Below, one piece after another: positions 33,618 to 43,414 of a DNA stretch of 64,000 nucleotides (its first letter is position 1; the number at the start of each line of letters is the position of its first letter). The translations under genes were made by a program, and so were the position numbers. The DNA is from Platanthera guangdongensis. Lineage: Eukaryota > Streptophyta > Magnoliopsida > Asparagales > Orchidaceae. The DNA is taken from contig CM077150.1 of NCBI GenBank assembly GCA_039583875.1, positions 186,438,375 through 186,502,374 on the forward strand. Direction: 5' to 3'. The notes below the pieces were generated by a model. The model made no database searches. It saw nothing but the letters and a program-made list of their open reading frames with translations, and was not told the origin of the DNA.

Positions 33618-34600
33618 TCACATCTCCCGTCCCCCAGACTGCCGCGCGCGGAGCATCTCGCGGATCCTCAACGAATTCCTCTGCGCCACTGAGAGGTCGT
33701 CGTCTATCTCATCCAGAAGCCGGGAAGGGGATGTCAACTCGCCAGCCTGGCCGCTCCGCACCTTGTCAGCAAGACGCGCGTAGTAGCGTTGCAACGCCTC
33801 GTTGACCTCCTGCACCACGCGGACCCCGCACACCAGTTTCTTTAAAAGCTTAACCTCCCTCCTCGCCAGCTCGCCTTGATCCACTTCGGAGCCCAGGTAA
33901 GAGTCCAGCGAGCTGCAGGAGGGGAGGGGAGAGTAATGGGCAGCCTGCGAAGATTCCTCAGCAGCGGTTTGGCTGGGGGGAACTGTGGAGGCAAACATCA
34001 GCAAAAGGAGGTGCTGGAAAATTGCATGAGGCAGGAATCCAGGCAAAATTTACTTGACGAGCTCGGCAACCCAAAGGAAATGCGGGGAGGGATAAACCTT
34101 AGATCCTTCCCGCGACCTGGGCCGCGCGTTCCCGGTGGGAGGAGCTCAAATCCTGGCATGGGGATGGTTTCCAGACCCGCCCCCGTGGTCACAACAGTTT
34201 GCTAAGGAGAGCTGGCGCGCACAGGCGAACTCGGCCTCTGCGAGCTCCCCCCAAGGTCCCAAAAGGAGGGGACGGGTCCCGGGGATGGTTCTCCGGAGTC
34301 ATGAACCGCGAGTCCCCAAGGGGTGGTGTCTCGCGGCGCGACGTCCTCCGCGCCATCAGGGTGGCTGTCTGGGCCGCCGCAGACCTCGACAATATTCCTC
34401 CCCTTTTCAGGGGCAGGCAGAGTGGAGGAGGCTGTCCCGTGCTCTAAGGTGGTCCTCAGGTCATCATAAATGGGCTCGGCCGCCTGAGGGAATGTTTTCA
34501 TCTTTTTGGAGTTAGGCTCGGCGAGGCCTAACTGCGGCACAGTGGCTGGGACCGCTGTCAAGGTGGCTACGCGAGCAGCTGAGGCCTGGCGGGCGCGCAT
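33618..34600 (-). pseudogene. Element E antisense gene 1, coiled-coil protein, degraded
   Basis: First ATG after the TATA is at 34600 (RARQASAARVATL). The frame holds EPNSKKMKTFPQ and is lost near 34260. A likely intron (GTAAAT donor, CAG acceptor) spans 33983-34053 (71 bp). The last exon, VPPSQTAAEESSQ to the stop at 33618, is helical (EVKLLKKLVCGVRVVQEVNE, LLDEIDDDLSVAQRNSLRI). I do not recognise a family. Gene 1 of G (60515-62129) is the positional counterpart with a similar basic then helical layout. Confidence 0.55.
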
Positions 34601-34687
34601 AAGCCGCTTTTGAATCTCCTTGGGGATCAGCGTCTTGGCAGGATTAGAGCAAAGGGAATGACAAGAGTCAGGCAGGTATGCAGGTGC

Positions 34688-34697
34688 ATATATATAG
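34688..34697 (-). promoter_or_regulatory. TATA-like box of antisense gene 1 in E
   Basis: Minus-strand CTATATATAT, about 90 bp upstream of the first ATG (34600) and about 110 bp inside the 3' LTR boundary. Confidence 0.5.
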
Positions 34698-34791
34698 CCA
34701 CAGGTGGACCCCACCCGAAGATTCCCTCCAGTCCACCCCGCTCTCGCCGAACACTTGGGGTTGGATGTTTCTTTCCGAGTTTTGCCAAGCT

Positions 34792-34809
34792 CAAAAAGAG
34801 CGGGGATTG
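34792..34809 (+). other. Polypurine tract of element E
   Basis: AAAAAGAGCGGGGATTG next to the 3' LTR. The same tract precedes the 3' LTR of G at 62284-62299. Confidence 0.85.
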
Positions 34810-35528
34810 TGTACAACCCCGTATCCGGCGAGTGGGGAGAACCAAGAACCAGACCGGCCGGCTCAGATCATCCAGGTCCCAGGCGAGCTCGGCAGAGAAA
34901 ACCCGAGCCCGAGCTCGGCATTCGTCGACCGCGAGCTCGGCACTCGCCGAGCCAAGACAAGATTCGTCGGGCTGAGATCGACTAATGGAAGTCGACAGAT
35001 GGGCCTGCTCGCCGTCCCAGCTCGCACTCTCACAACGGAGCTCGTCAATAGTGGGCGAGCCGGATCTGCCGAGGTGGCCAGGCTCCCCAGCTCGCCTGGA
35101 TCCATGAGGTACGTTTTACTGTTTTGCCCCCGCTGGTCTGCCCATAGCCCTTCAAAACAGCGGGGCTTGGCTGTTGGCAGAACCAACAAAGGGTATTTTG
35201 GTAACTTCAGGTCAGTTCATTTTGGTTATTGGCAGTTCAGATTCTGGAAACTATAAATAGGACCCAAGGGGTACCCCAGAAGGCAGGCTTCCTGTGCTCT
35301 CTTGCTCCAGTTTTCAAGTGCTTTCTGAGGGTACCTTAGCTTGGCCTTTGACTAAGGAGGGGAAGCGCTCTCAGATCTTCCGGGTGTGTGCTGGGTCCTC
35401 CCTGCCGAGCCCTTGGGTCAGTTCTTCCCTTGTCTCTTTTGTTGTTTTGCTTGCAGGTGTGAACTAGGCGCGCGATCACCCTTTCCCTAAGGGTGAACTG
35501 CACAGGAGACCGATTTTCGGTTTCAACA
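34810..35528 (+). repeat. Element E 3' LTR
   Basis: 719 bp, TGTACAACCCC to GGTTTCAACA. Start, end and the TATA region (TATAAATAG at 35252-35260) resemble the LTR of G, while much of the interior differs, so E and G are related but separate families. Confidence 0.85.
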
Positions 35529-35930
35529 CATTCCATATAAATTTCTCATTTATTTTAATTATTCTCTATGATTATTATTAGATAAAATAATAGTAATTTG
35601 CGTGAGTAGACGTACTCAACAGGCCCCGAGTCTAATACGACATTTCCTATACTATATTTTGATAGGTACGCTTGCCTATTTTCGGATACTGCTTTGGATT
35701 TATTTTTAAAACTATTATAGTTCTCCATCACTAGTGTGTTGTTAGACCGGTGAGGTGGAAAGTGGATGTACCCAAGGTTGGGGAACCGCTATAACTCTTG
35801 GTGTCGTCTGTGAATGCTTGGTTATTTTTCTGTGCATCGCTCGCTAAATTTTTATTCCGCAAAAAGACGAACAACTCACCTATTCAACCCCTCTAGGTGA
35901 TTTAGGTAGAAAACTTAAACATTTTCAACA
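35529..35930 (+). repeat. Old LTR remnant, copia-like
   Basis: AT-rich. It contains GCGTGAGTAGACGTACTCAACAGG, CTCACCTATTCAACCCCTCTAGG and an end ATTTTCAACA, as in the 3' parts of plant Angela/Tork-type copia LTRs. Its left part is missing because E inserted into it. No PBS follows. Confidence 0.5.
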
Positions 35931-36789
35931 AGCAAGAGGAAAATCACCACTTGCCTCAAATCACTCGAAAACCGGCCAAGCAACGCCCCAAATCACAGAT
36001 CTGACCGTAAGAACGCTTAAGCAACAAAACCTGAAACTTTTGATGACGAAAGAGGGTCAAAACCGCATACATAGACCTCTAAAAAATCCAAGAAACTGGA
36101 AAAACGTACCGTAGAAATATAGATCTAGGCGTGATCTACCCGGATCCACTCTCCAAAGATGGAATCGAGCACCAAAGTTCCAGAAATCGACGGCGGAAGG
36201 CTTAGGAATGTCCGCCGCTCTCGTTCTTTCGTAACAGACTGACGGTTTCATGAGTGAGACAATGAATAGAGTTTTGACGTGATGAGTTTCTATTTATACT
36301 ACTTTATTCGATTATTTTAATATAGGATATCATATTTAATTAAATAAAACGTCAAAACGACCCGAAAACCAAACTTACCCAAAATTCCACGAAAATCGCA
36401 CCGTAGCTAAATATCGACGCTACGAACCCAACGACGCAGTCAAAATTAAGATTCGATGAACCAAACTTGGGTAAGTACCTCCCGAAGGCAAAACACAAGC
36501 ATTCCTAAAGAGCCTCCACCGAGTCATCAAAACAGGCCCGGTTCGCTAGGAAATCGTACAAACAGGCTAAACCCAAACACACACAGAAAACCCAAGAGCT
36601 AAAACCCACGCTCTAACAATGGCGCATGTCAAACATGCGTTAACGTAACGCCTTAACGTTATAAATACGTCAAATAAAAGAATTAACTAAACATCGAAAA
36701 ATCATGCGCGTTACACTATTCCTCCCCATGACATTGTAATTTTTAGGGTTCTTCACAAAATGTGCTAGCTACAAAGTTGACTTTTAGTG
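35931..36789 (-). repeat. Probable decayed LTR end, minus orientation; otherwise nothing recognised
   Basis: At 36710-36730 the sequence reads GCGTTACA followed by CTATTCCTCCCCATGA, the pattern of a minus-strand LTR end plus PPT (compare 3855-3875). The rest has no gene. TTTATACTAC at 36291 could be an old TATA region. The left boundary is not found. Confidence 0.4.
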
Positions 36790-37765
36790 ACCTTAATTAA
36801 AATCGACATGTTATCTAAATAAAAAGGTGATTGTTATTACCACCGCAGTTTTAGCTATTCGCACCGCACTTTCTCCTAATTTTTCACGTATTTTGGAAAT
36901 ATGTCTTGTACATGTATTTTTAGGAAAATTGTTCAACACGAAAGTTGTAGATCTTGACATTGAACACTTTTCCTAAAAATTCATGTACGTGTATTTTTAA
37001 AAGACGCGAAACCTGTGCGTATTTCCAAAGTACGCCTTCTACATGCATTTTTTAGGAAAAATATTCAACACAAAAACCGTAGATGTCGTCAAGATCTACA
37101 ACTTTCATGCTGAATATTTTTCCAAAAAATTAGGGGTGAAAATAGACCAGTTCAGGCCAGGCTTTATGAAAAATAGACCCGGTCTATATTAGTATTTTTG
37201 GGTCTAAGTCTGACCTATTAGCCTGATATAGGCCAAAATGCAGGCCTATCGTGACCTATTTTGTAAAACTAGTAGTCCCGGCCTGACCTGTAGGCCTACT
37301 TAGATCTATTTAATAATTTATTTTTTTAAACTCTCTCTTAATATACGATTAGTAATTAGGTATACATAATTAATTTATATTTGAATAATATTTAAATTTA
37401 TATAATAAATTTATATTAATTATTATTTAAAAATAATATAGGCCGGCCTGCAGGCTTACAGACCAGGTTTTAAATAATAGAGACATGGGCCTGTTTTAAA
37501 AACAGACTCAATTATAAACCTATTTTATGGTAAATAGAAAATAGGCCAGACCAAGTCAGACCGTTGATAGGCCAGACCGCATGCCCCTAATAGGCCACCT
37601 GACATATTTCCAACCCTATTAAAAATGCCTATACAAGACGTATTTCCAAAATATGTGAAAAATTAGAAAAAAAGTACGGTACGAGTACGACTAACAAAAA
37701 ATATGGTGCTAGTAACAATACCAAAAAAATTGTATTACTTCTCAATTTCAACGTCTATAGCTCAT
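36790..37765. mobile_element. Fold-back (long inverted repeat) element
   Basis: The left arm (about 36810-36925) and right arm (about 37625-37750) are inverted copies. They share CTAATTTTTCAC, ATTTTGGAAATA and CGCAC/CGTAC segments. The middle has further hairpins built on GATCTACAACTTTC. There is no coding sequence. It resembles non-autonomous Mutator-like or fold-back MITEs. A hAT-like MITE sits in its right part. Outer ends and target duplication are not resolved. Confidence 0.6.
37131..37618. mobile_element. hAT-like MITE inside the fold-back element
   Basis: 488 bp with imperfect inverted ends, TAGGGGTGAAAATAG and (reversed right end) TAGGGTTGGAAATAT. The interior is rich in AGGCC/GGCCT words. 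The 8-bp flanks CAAAAAAT (37123-37130) and TTAAAAAT (37619-37626) agree at 6 of 8 positions, fitting an aged hAT duplication. Confidence 0.68.
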
Positions 37766-37984
37766 TGACCAAAGTTAATTTAACTGCATTATTAATTTTT
37801 ATTTAATACAAAAAAAATCAAAACATGTTTATATAATCAAATGCAAAAGAGCAAAAATGTAATTTTTTTAATTAACCCTTGAAATTTTCCGGCGGCAATT
37901 TTGGAAATGAAGGTACTTTTACCGGAGCTGTCGGCATCGTCCGGCCGTTAAAAAAAGCTCGGATTCCTTTCTTTTCCCACACAA

Positions 37985-38041
37985 ATGGCTGAAAAAGTGA
38001 TTCCGCTCTCCATCTTTGTCCTCCCGTCGCCTCAACCCTAG
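37985..38041 (+). CDS. Possible upstream ORF of the host gene
   Basis: ATG-GCT-GAA to TAG, 18 codons, 61 bp before the host gene ATG. It only matters if the transcript starts upstream of it, which the sequence does not prove. Confidence 0.25.
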   Translation: MAEKVIPLSIFVLPSPQP

Positions 38042-38102
38042 CCGTAGTTCTAGTTCCGACTTCTGATCCGCTCTAAAAGTCTTCCCTTTCTTCCACACCG
38101 GC

Positions 38103-38593
38103 ATGGCGGCGGCACCGGCCCGCGAACCGTCCACTCCCCCACTCCCGCCGGTCATCGGCAAGGCCGGGCGGTACACCATTTTCATCACACCGCCGGCGAC
38201 TCCCCGCCTGCCTCGGGAGAAGCCCCTTTCCCAAAGCCCCCTAACCCCGAGCCCCAGGTCCAGCTCTGTAAATGCGTCTTTCCTGCCCCAAAAATCGGCA
38301 TCACCGGCGGCGCCACCGGTTCAGGTGCCTCCGCCTCACTTCAAGATGCCTGCCGCGAAGGGAGCAGGCTTGTTCGGGTTCCTCTGGGACGCGGTGGCGA
38401 AGGTTCAAAATGGTATCTTTCTGCTGATTGCTTCCTTTGTTTTGAATTCAGTTTTTTTGTGTGTTTTGAGAATTTGTCGGTGGATGTTGTTGCAGCTCAC
38501 TCGAGCTTGGATGAGTACTTGGCGGAATGGCTTGGGCTGAACCAGTCGAGATACCAATGGGCGGTGGACGATTACTTTGAGAACACGGGATTG
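38103..38593 (+). CDS. Host gene, exons 1 and 2 (plant protein of unknown function)
   Basis: Exon 1 is 38103-38412 (103 codons plus one base), a Pro/Ser-rich N-terminus with GKAGRYTIFITPPATP and then AKGAGLFGFLWDAVAKVQN. The intron is 38413-38495 (GT...TTGTTGCAG, phase 1). Exon 2 is 38496-38593, reading AHSSLDEYLAEWLGLNQSRY and ending ENTGL, then a GTGAGT donor (phase 0). Codon use and splice signals fit a real gene, and no retroelement motif is present. Remaining exons must lie past element F, beyond 64000. The N-terminus before GRYTIF is low in complexity. I do not recognise a named family, and the function is unknown. Confidence 0.78.
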
Positions 38594-38807
38594 GTGAGTG
38601 AGTTTTTTCTCATGATTATATATTGATTTCTGAAACTAGTTCAAGTTGAATACTTTATTTCTTTCCATACACATCTACAAACTTCCCTCTTCTTCTAAGG
38701 CTCCCTTTGGCGCAGTGGTGGCAATGGTGACCCTGCCGCCCAACCTCACCTAAGTAATTTCATCCACTTTTATGTTCAAAACTAGGTTTTTTTTCTAGGT
38801 GGAGGTT
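38594..38807 (+). other. Start of host intron 2, possible SINE-like piece
   Basis: Begins GTGAGTGAG. At 38709-38718 GGCGCAGTGG fits a pol III A-box and at 38775-38783 GTTCAAAAC fits a B-box. No tail or duplication is visible, so the SINE reading is weak. Element F begins at 38808. Confidence 0.3.
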
Positions 38808-39322
38808 TGTAGCGATCCCGCGGGGGAGAGATATGAGACATAACCGGAGGAAGGCCAGTAGGAGTTGGCCGGGAAAGTAAGAGCAGGAGAGTGGAGAAGA
38901 AGATGAACGGGAAATTAATACTTCATTTGCTTACTTAGAAAGACTTACGCTGGGCTATATATAACCCTGGTCATTTGACCGTTACAAAACTTTGGGGGGA
39001 GTGTCACCCCAGCCGACCGTTGCTAAACAATACATTAATTGATAAAACAATACTTTAATTAAAGGTATCGACGGTGGAGATGACTGCCGGGAAGGTGGGC
39101 TCGATCGTGGCTGTTGATGGTTATAAGGGCTGTGATTCCGCCAGCTGGTCGATGAGGACTGCGGGCCCTGCGATGCGTTTTGCGCTGGTATTTATATCGC
39201 CGTTGAATAATTCAGGAACTGCGGGAGCCATTGATTCATTATGCCAGCTGTCCTTGCTGCGTCCGTTGGATTTGGAACTACTGTCTGAGGTCGTTGGATG
39301 AGCCTAGGAGTTTGCCCTAACA
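38808..39322 (-). repeat. Element F 3' LTR
   Basis: TGTAGCGATCCC to TTGCCCTAACA, 515 bp, left flank AGGTT (38803-38807). The minus-strand TATA-like TATATATAG is near 38954-38962. The PPT AAAGGAGGAGGAAAA (minus) is at 39323-39337. Confidence 0.82.
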
Positions 39323-39339
39323 TTTTCCTCCTCCTTTAA

Positions 39340-40368
39340 GGCGCTGTCCTCAACGTCTTTATCTTCTTCATTCTGGTCCGCTGTTTTGGTGAAAGGGCTG
39401 CTGGGTTCGCCGCTGAGGGAAGTGGGAGAGGGACTGGCGCTGTGTCTTTTGGAGCTACGGTGGGAAATTCAGGGAGGGCAGCCTGGCTTGCTAGGTGCGG
39501 AAAACCCGCTTGGAGGTAGCTGCAACTTGTAGTTCGCGACATGGTTCTGAGATTGCAGGGTAAGTTGCCTCTCCGGGGTGGATCTGTGCTAGGGTTGGTG
39601 CCAGAACAATTTTTTTCTGTGTTTTGTCCTTTGTTGCTTTCTTCTCCATGCTTCGGGTAGTGTTAGATCTAGGGGTTTTGGACGCCGCCTTAGAGTTAGG
39701 CGCTGTTTCTTTGACCAAGTAGGTTCATGACTGTTGTTGGCGCCTTTTCCTTGTGTCGCGGTGAGCTGTATGAAATCTTCTAGGGTTGAGATGTCCTCCC
39801 AGGTACTGTCGCCGGGTGAGAGTCCTGTCCACTGAATTAGGGCTTGAGTCACTTGTTTCCCCTTCCGAATTATATTCCGTGTGCTGATGACCGCTAGAGG
39901 TTGATGTAGGGGACTATTTTTCCAGATACAGGCGGGTAAGTCCACGATTTGTATTTTGGGGTCACCTGTATAGGGCTTAAGCATGGATGCGTGGAAGACA
40001 GGGTGGATCCTGGATTCCGGTGGGAGGAGAAGTTTGTACGCCGTGGCTCCAATGATCTCGATAACCTGGAAGGGTCCATAGTACTTCAGACTTAATTTTA
40101 TTCCCCTTGGTCGCGTCATGGTTAGTTGGTAGTATGGATGAAGCTTGAGTAGGACCCAATCGTCTTTTTCTAGTTTTAATTCCTTCCTCTTTTTATCGGC
40201 TTGCGTCTTCATCCTGTGTTGCGCTTTGCTCAGATTCTGCTTCAGGTAGTGAAGCGATTTGTCCCTGGATTGCAGCGTCTCGTCCACTGCTTCATTGTTG
40301 GTGGCTCCTGCATTATAAGGAAGGAGACCCGGTGGTGGTCGATCATACATGACCTCAAAGGGGGTCAT
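39340..40368 (-). pseudogene. Element F integrase C-terminus with chromodomain
   Basis: The 259-residue frame 39589-40368 begins MTPFEVMYDRPPPG and passes KYYGPFQVIEIIGATAYKL (GPF/Y) and HPVFHASMLKPY to the chromodomain ALIQWTGLSPGDSTWEDIST. Aromatic cage positions look at least partly kept. A basic Lys/Arg/Thr-rich tail follows. Frames after 39589 are short. Confidence 0.87.
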
Positions 40369-40983
40369 GTTGGTCGATAAGTTAAGTGTGGTATTATAAT
40401 GATATTCTGCAGAATTAAGATAATCTGACCACTTTTGTGGATGTTTATGCGAAAAAATCCGAAGGTATTGTTCTAAGCAACGGTTGATCCTCTCGGTTAG
40501 GCCGTCTGTCTGAGGGTGGTATGAAAAACTATACTTAAGGTGAGTACACTGTAATCTAAATAGTTCGACCTAGAAATCACTTAGAAATATCGTATCACGG
40601 TCGGAAATTATTGATTCCGGGAGCCCATGTAGTTTGCCTACGATTCCCCAAAATTCTTTGGCCACAATGGGTCCTGAAATGGGGTGTTTTAAGGGTGCGA
40701 AATGGACAGCCTTAGAAAACCTATCAACTACGACGAAGATTATTGTGTAGCCGTGGGAATTTGGTAGTTGGGTAATAAAGTCCATAGTAATGTCAGCACA
40801 CAGTCGGTTGGGGATTGGGAGGGGCTGCAATAATCCATATGGTAAATGGTTGCTGACTTTAGCTTTTTGGCATATATCACACTGATTTATGTAGGCTGTG
40901 ATTTCTTTTTTCATGTGTTTCCAAAAAAATTGTGCTTGTATTCTGTGCAGGGTGCCCCTGATTCCTGAATGACCACCTATCAA
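40369..40983 (-). pseudogene. Element F integrase catalytic core
   Basis: CADITMDFITQLPNS (first Asp), ESIISDRDTIFLSDF (second Asp), a stop near 40571, then YHPQTDGLTERINRCLEQY (Glu) in the stretch 40369-40569. CDICQKAK carries the zinc-region cysteines. Confidence 0.83.
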
Positions 40984-41125
40984 GCTTGAGTGAGTTTAGG
41001 TGAGTATTTTGTGTTTGATGTTGGAATGCTCTGGAATGTAAAACTTGAATGACCACCTATCAAGCTTGAGTGAGCTTTTGTAAGTATTTTGTGTTTGCTG
41101 TTGCAATGCTCTGGAATGTAAATCC
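40968..41125. repeat. Short tandem duplication in F integrase
   Basis: Two ~73-bp copies share GAATGACCACCTATCAAGCTTGAG, GTATTTTGTGTTTG and GCTCTGGAATGTAAA. It splits the integrase zinc region. Confidence 0.88.
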
Positions 41126-41308
41126 TGTTGTGCATGATGTAATTTTCTTTTTTTGTCCAATTAGGAAAAACCTGTGGGTCTTTTATTATTTGTTGAGCTA
41201 AGTCATCTTTTTCATAGTCAAGTTCTAGCCCCTCCAGGAGTGATGAGGAGGGGACGGTGAGGATATTGAGGCTTGCTAGGGGTGGGTCAGTCGGAATCTC
41301 GGGCATCC
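41126..41308 (-). pseudogene. Element F RNase H-integrase linker
   Basis: Reads MPEIPTDPPLASLNI, ELDYEKDDLAQQI, FPNWTKKENYIMHNRIYIPE. It continues the RNase H frame of 42344-42720 once the insertion 41312-42340 and one TTG copy are left out. Confidence 0.82.
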
Positions 41309-41311
41309 TTG

Positions 41312-42340
41312 GGCTCTTTTTGGCTGAGCTGTAGTGACTGCAGAAGTAGTGGTGAGAAACAGTGGTGGAATAATCAGCTGTTTTGCAGAGTGGTGACAGA
41401 ATCTGTGAAACTGTTTGGATGAACAGCTTTTATCGAGCTGTTTCAAATGGAGAACCTGTTTAATCTGTTTGACAAAACAAATGTTCGGTACACAGTTCAT
41501 TTTTTAGGCTGCGGAGAAATTGAAAAGTGAAAATCAGGAATCGCCTCAAAAAATTGAAGGAAGAAACAACCAATACAATGCACAGTTTACAAAGTTTCAT
41601 CGAACGGCTCCTGCGCTATCTGCGCTCCTTCCTCTGGGAGCGGATAGCGCATGAAAAAATATTTGAAGAAACTTGAGTGAAAATCACTACTGAAATTTGA
41701 AAAGTGAAAATCAGGAATCAGCTAGAAAATCAGAAAAATTGTTTCCGAAGTGGTGAAATATCTTGCTGGCTATTGTGGTGCTGGCCTGACAAAGGGAGGA
41801 AGAAACTTGAGTGGAATCCCAGAAGCCTGCTCGAGAAGTTGTCATCGTCTCTGCCGTTCTAGGTTTAGGGTTCTGCACTTCGGCGCAATGGGATTGGTAA
41901 AACAAGAGGGGAAAAACTGCCAAGACATCGAATGTGGAGTACCAGGCAGGATTCACCTATGAGCGTGTAGAACGGTGGTCGGCCGTGGGAGAAGAGGGTG
42001 ATTAGAGGTGTTGCCGACAAGAAATGAGGGCTTACCTGCGGTGGAAGAGAAGAGAGCGAGTCGATGGCGTGGAGGAGAGCTCAGCTTCGACGAGAAATTG
42101 GGGCGGGCAGCCGACGGAAATCGGGAAGGAGGAATCGCCTCTTGAGGGTTCAGGCGAAAAAGATAATCGCGCGTGTCGCGAGTTTCCGGAGACGTGATAA
42201 TTTTTCACGACTCCAGAACGCCAAAACATGACGATTACAGAGCGGGGGCGACTCTAGTTGCTCGCACTAAAATATTGTTTGGCGGGGCTTTTCCAAACGC
42301 CGCGACACCCCACCCCCTAAACGCCCTGCCAAACAGAGCC
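41312..42340. mobile_element. Harbinger-like non-autonomous insertion in F
   Basis: 1029 bp. Inverted ends GGCTCTTTTTGGC and (reversed) GGCTCTGTTTGGC. A 3-bp duplication TTG at 41309-41311 and 42341-42343. No transposase frame. The interior has a direct repeat GAAAAGTGAAAATCAGGAAT (41521 and 41699) and a hairpin around GCGCTATC/GATAGCGC (41612-41650). End style and 3-bp duplication fit PIF/Harbinger, with TTG instead of the usual TTA. Confidence 0.78.
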
Positions 42341-42343
42341 TTG

Positions 42344-42720
42344 ATAAGGTGTCTGCCGCCTGATTGCTTTTCCCTGCTTTATATTTGATGATAAAGTCAT
42401 AGCCTAATAATTTCGACAGAATCACTTCCTGCTCTGGGGTTTGGATTTGTTGTGTTAGCAAATGGTGCAAACTTTGGTGGTCGGTTAATATGGTAAACTG
42501 ATGCCTTAACGGGTATTGGCGCCATTTGCTAACAGCGGCCATAATGTCATACATTTCTCGGGTATAAGTTGATTTTGTTTGCATGGTTAGGGTCAATTTT
42601 TTGCTGAAGTATGCTATGGTCTTGCTTCCTTGTTTAAGAACCGCCCCGATGCCTGTACCTGAAGCATCAGTCTCTACAATAAAGGGCTCTTGAAAGTTCG
42701 GTAAGGCTAAAATGGGGTAT
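42344..42720 (-). pseudogene. Element F RNase H
   Basis: Minus strand: FIVETDASGTGIGAVLKQGS (Asp), TREMYDIMAAVSKW (Glu), FTILTDHQSLHHLL (Asp), KSNQAADTLSR (Asp). Split from reverse transcriptase by G at 42720. Confidence 0.87.
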
Positions 42721-43358
42721 TGTACAACCTGTATTCGCCGAGGGTGGGCTCCTTCAGGGCCAGGTCAGCAAAGGTCAAAGTCAGCAAGTCAAAACGAAGG
42801 TCAGAGTCAACGTGCCAGCCTGCAGAAGACCTGAGCGAGTATGGCGAACTCCCCTCGCATACTCACCAGGTAGGCGACTAGGCGAACTATTCGCCCAGCC
42901 GTGCGAGCTCCTCCAGGAAGTCGCCTAGTCGCCAGGGGTGGGGTGGTGGTGGTGGGGATATAAATAGACCCCCCCTTTTCCCAAGATTTTCCTATAAATA
43001 GGACCCAGGGGTACGAGGAGAGACACTTGAAATCCCAGTCAGGATCTCGCGAGCTCTACCTTTTGGATATCAGTTGAGCCTTTGGATTCCTTTTCCTTAG
43101 AGATCAGGTCGCGACCTCATGACTTAGTTACCAGCTAGCCTCCCTCGTACGCTACTCAGTTAATTTTGTTTGTCGAGGGGTGCTTCTTCCAAGCATCCGG
43201 GTATGTGGTGGGACCTTCCTGTCGTAGCATCCGGGGTCCTGTTTGTTGACTTTCTTATTCCTCCTAGTCTCCTTAGCCGTTTAGCCTTGCTGCAGAGCCA
43301 GTAGCCTTAGACTGCCTTGATCCAATTTCTAAGGTTGGGAATTTTCCCGGCTTCAACA
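42721..43358 (+). repeat. Element G 5' LTR
   Basis: 638 bp, TGTACAACC to CTTCAACA. It agrees with the 3' LTR once the MITE there is removed (about 618 bp). Confidence 0.93.
42959..43001 (+). promoter_or_regulatory. Twin TATA boxes of LTR G
   Basis: TATAAATAG at 42959-42967 and again at 42993-43001, 34 bp apart. The 3' LTR has the same pair at 62517-62525 and 62550-62558. E has only the second-type box. Confidence 0.7.
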
Positions 43359-43360
43359 CT

Positions 43361-43373
43361 TGGTGCGGTGAGC
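43361..43373 (+). other. Primer-binding site of element G, unusual
   Basis: TGGTGCGGTGAGC, two bases after the LTR. It does not match initiator Met-tRNA; Tat elements often have TGGCGCC-type sites here. The tRNA partner is not identified. Confidence 0.5.
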
Positions 43374-43414
43374 GTGGATCGCAGCCGAGGAGGAAAGTTT
43401 CGTGGTTTAGCAAG

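Larger units (their letters stand above)
1..35528 (+). mobile_element. Element E: Tat-type Ty3/gypsy retrotransposon, 5'-truncated by window
   Basis: Outermost element of the left half. Only the 3' portion is visible, in pieces 1-158, 21258-21291 and 26548-35528, split by two insertion events. The order of parts is RNase H, a second RNase H, integrase, a tandem array, two antisense genes and the 3' LTR. The dual RNase H and a long 3' untranslated region with tandem repeats and antisense ORFs are features of the Tat lineage. The pol reading frame has several shifts and stops. No 5' LTR is visible, so its target duplication cannot be checked; the base after its 3' end is 35529. Confidence 0.88.

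Noticed and set aside
39074..39301. Small + strand protein in LTR F
   Set aside because: Lies inside the LTR, no homologous motif, no promoter.
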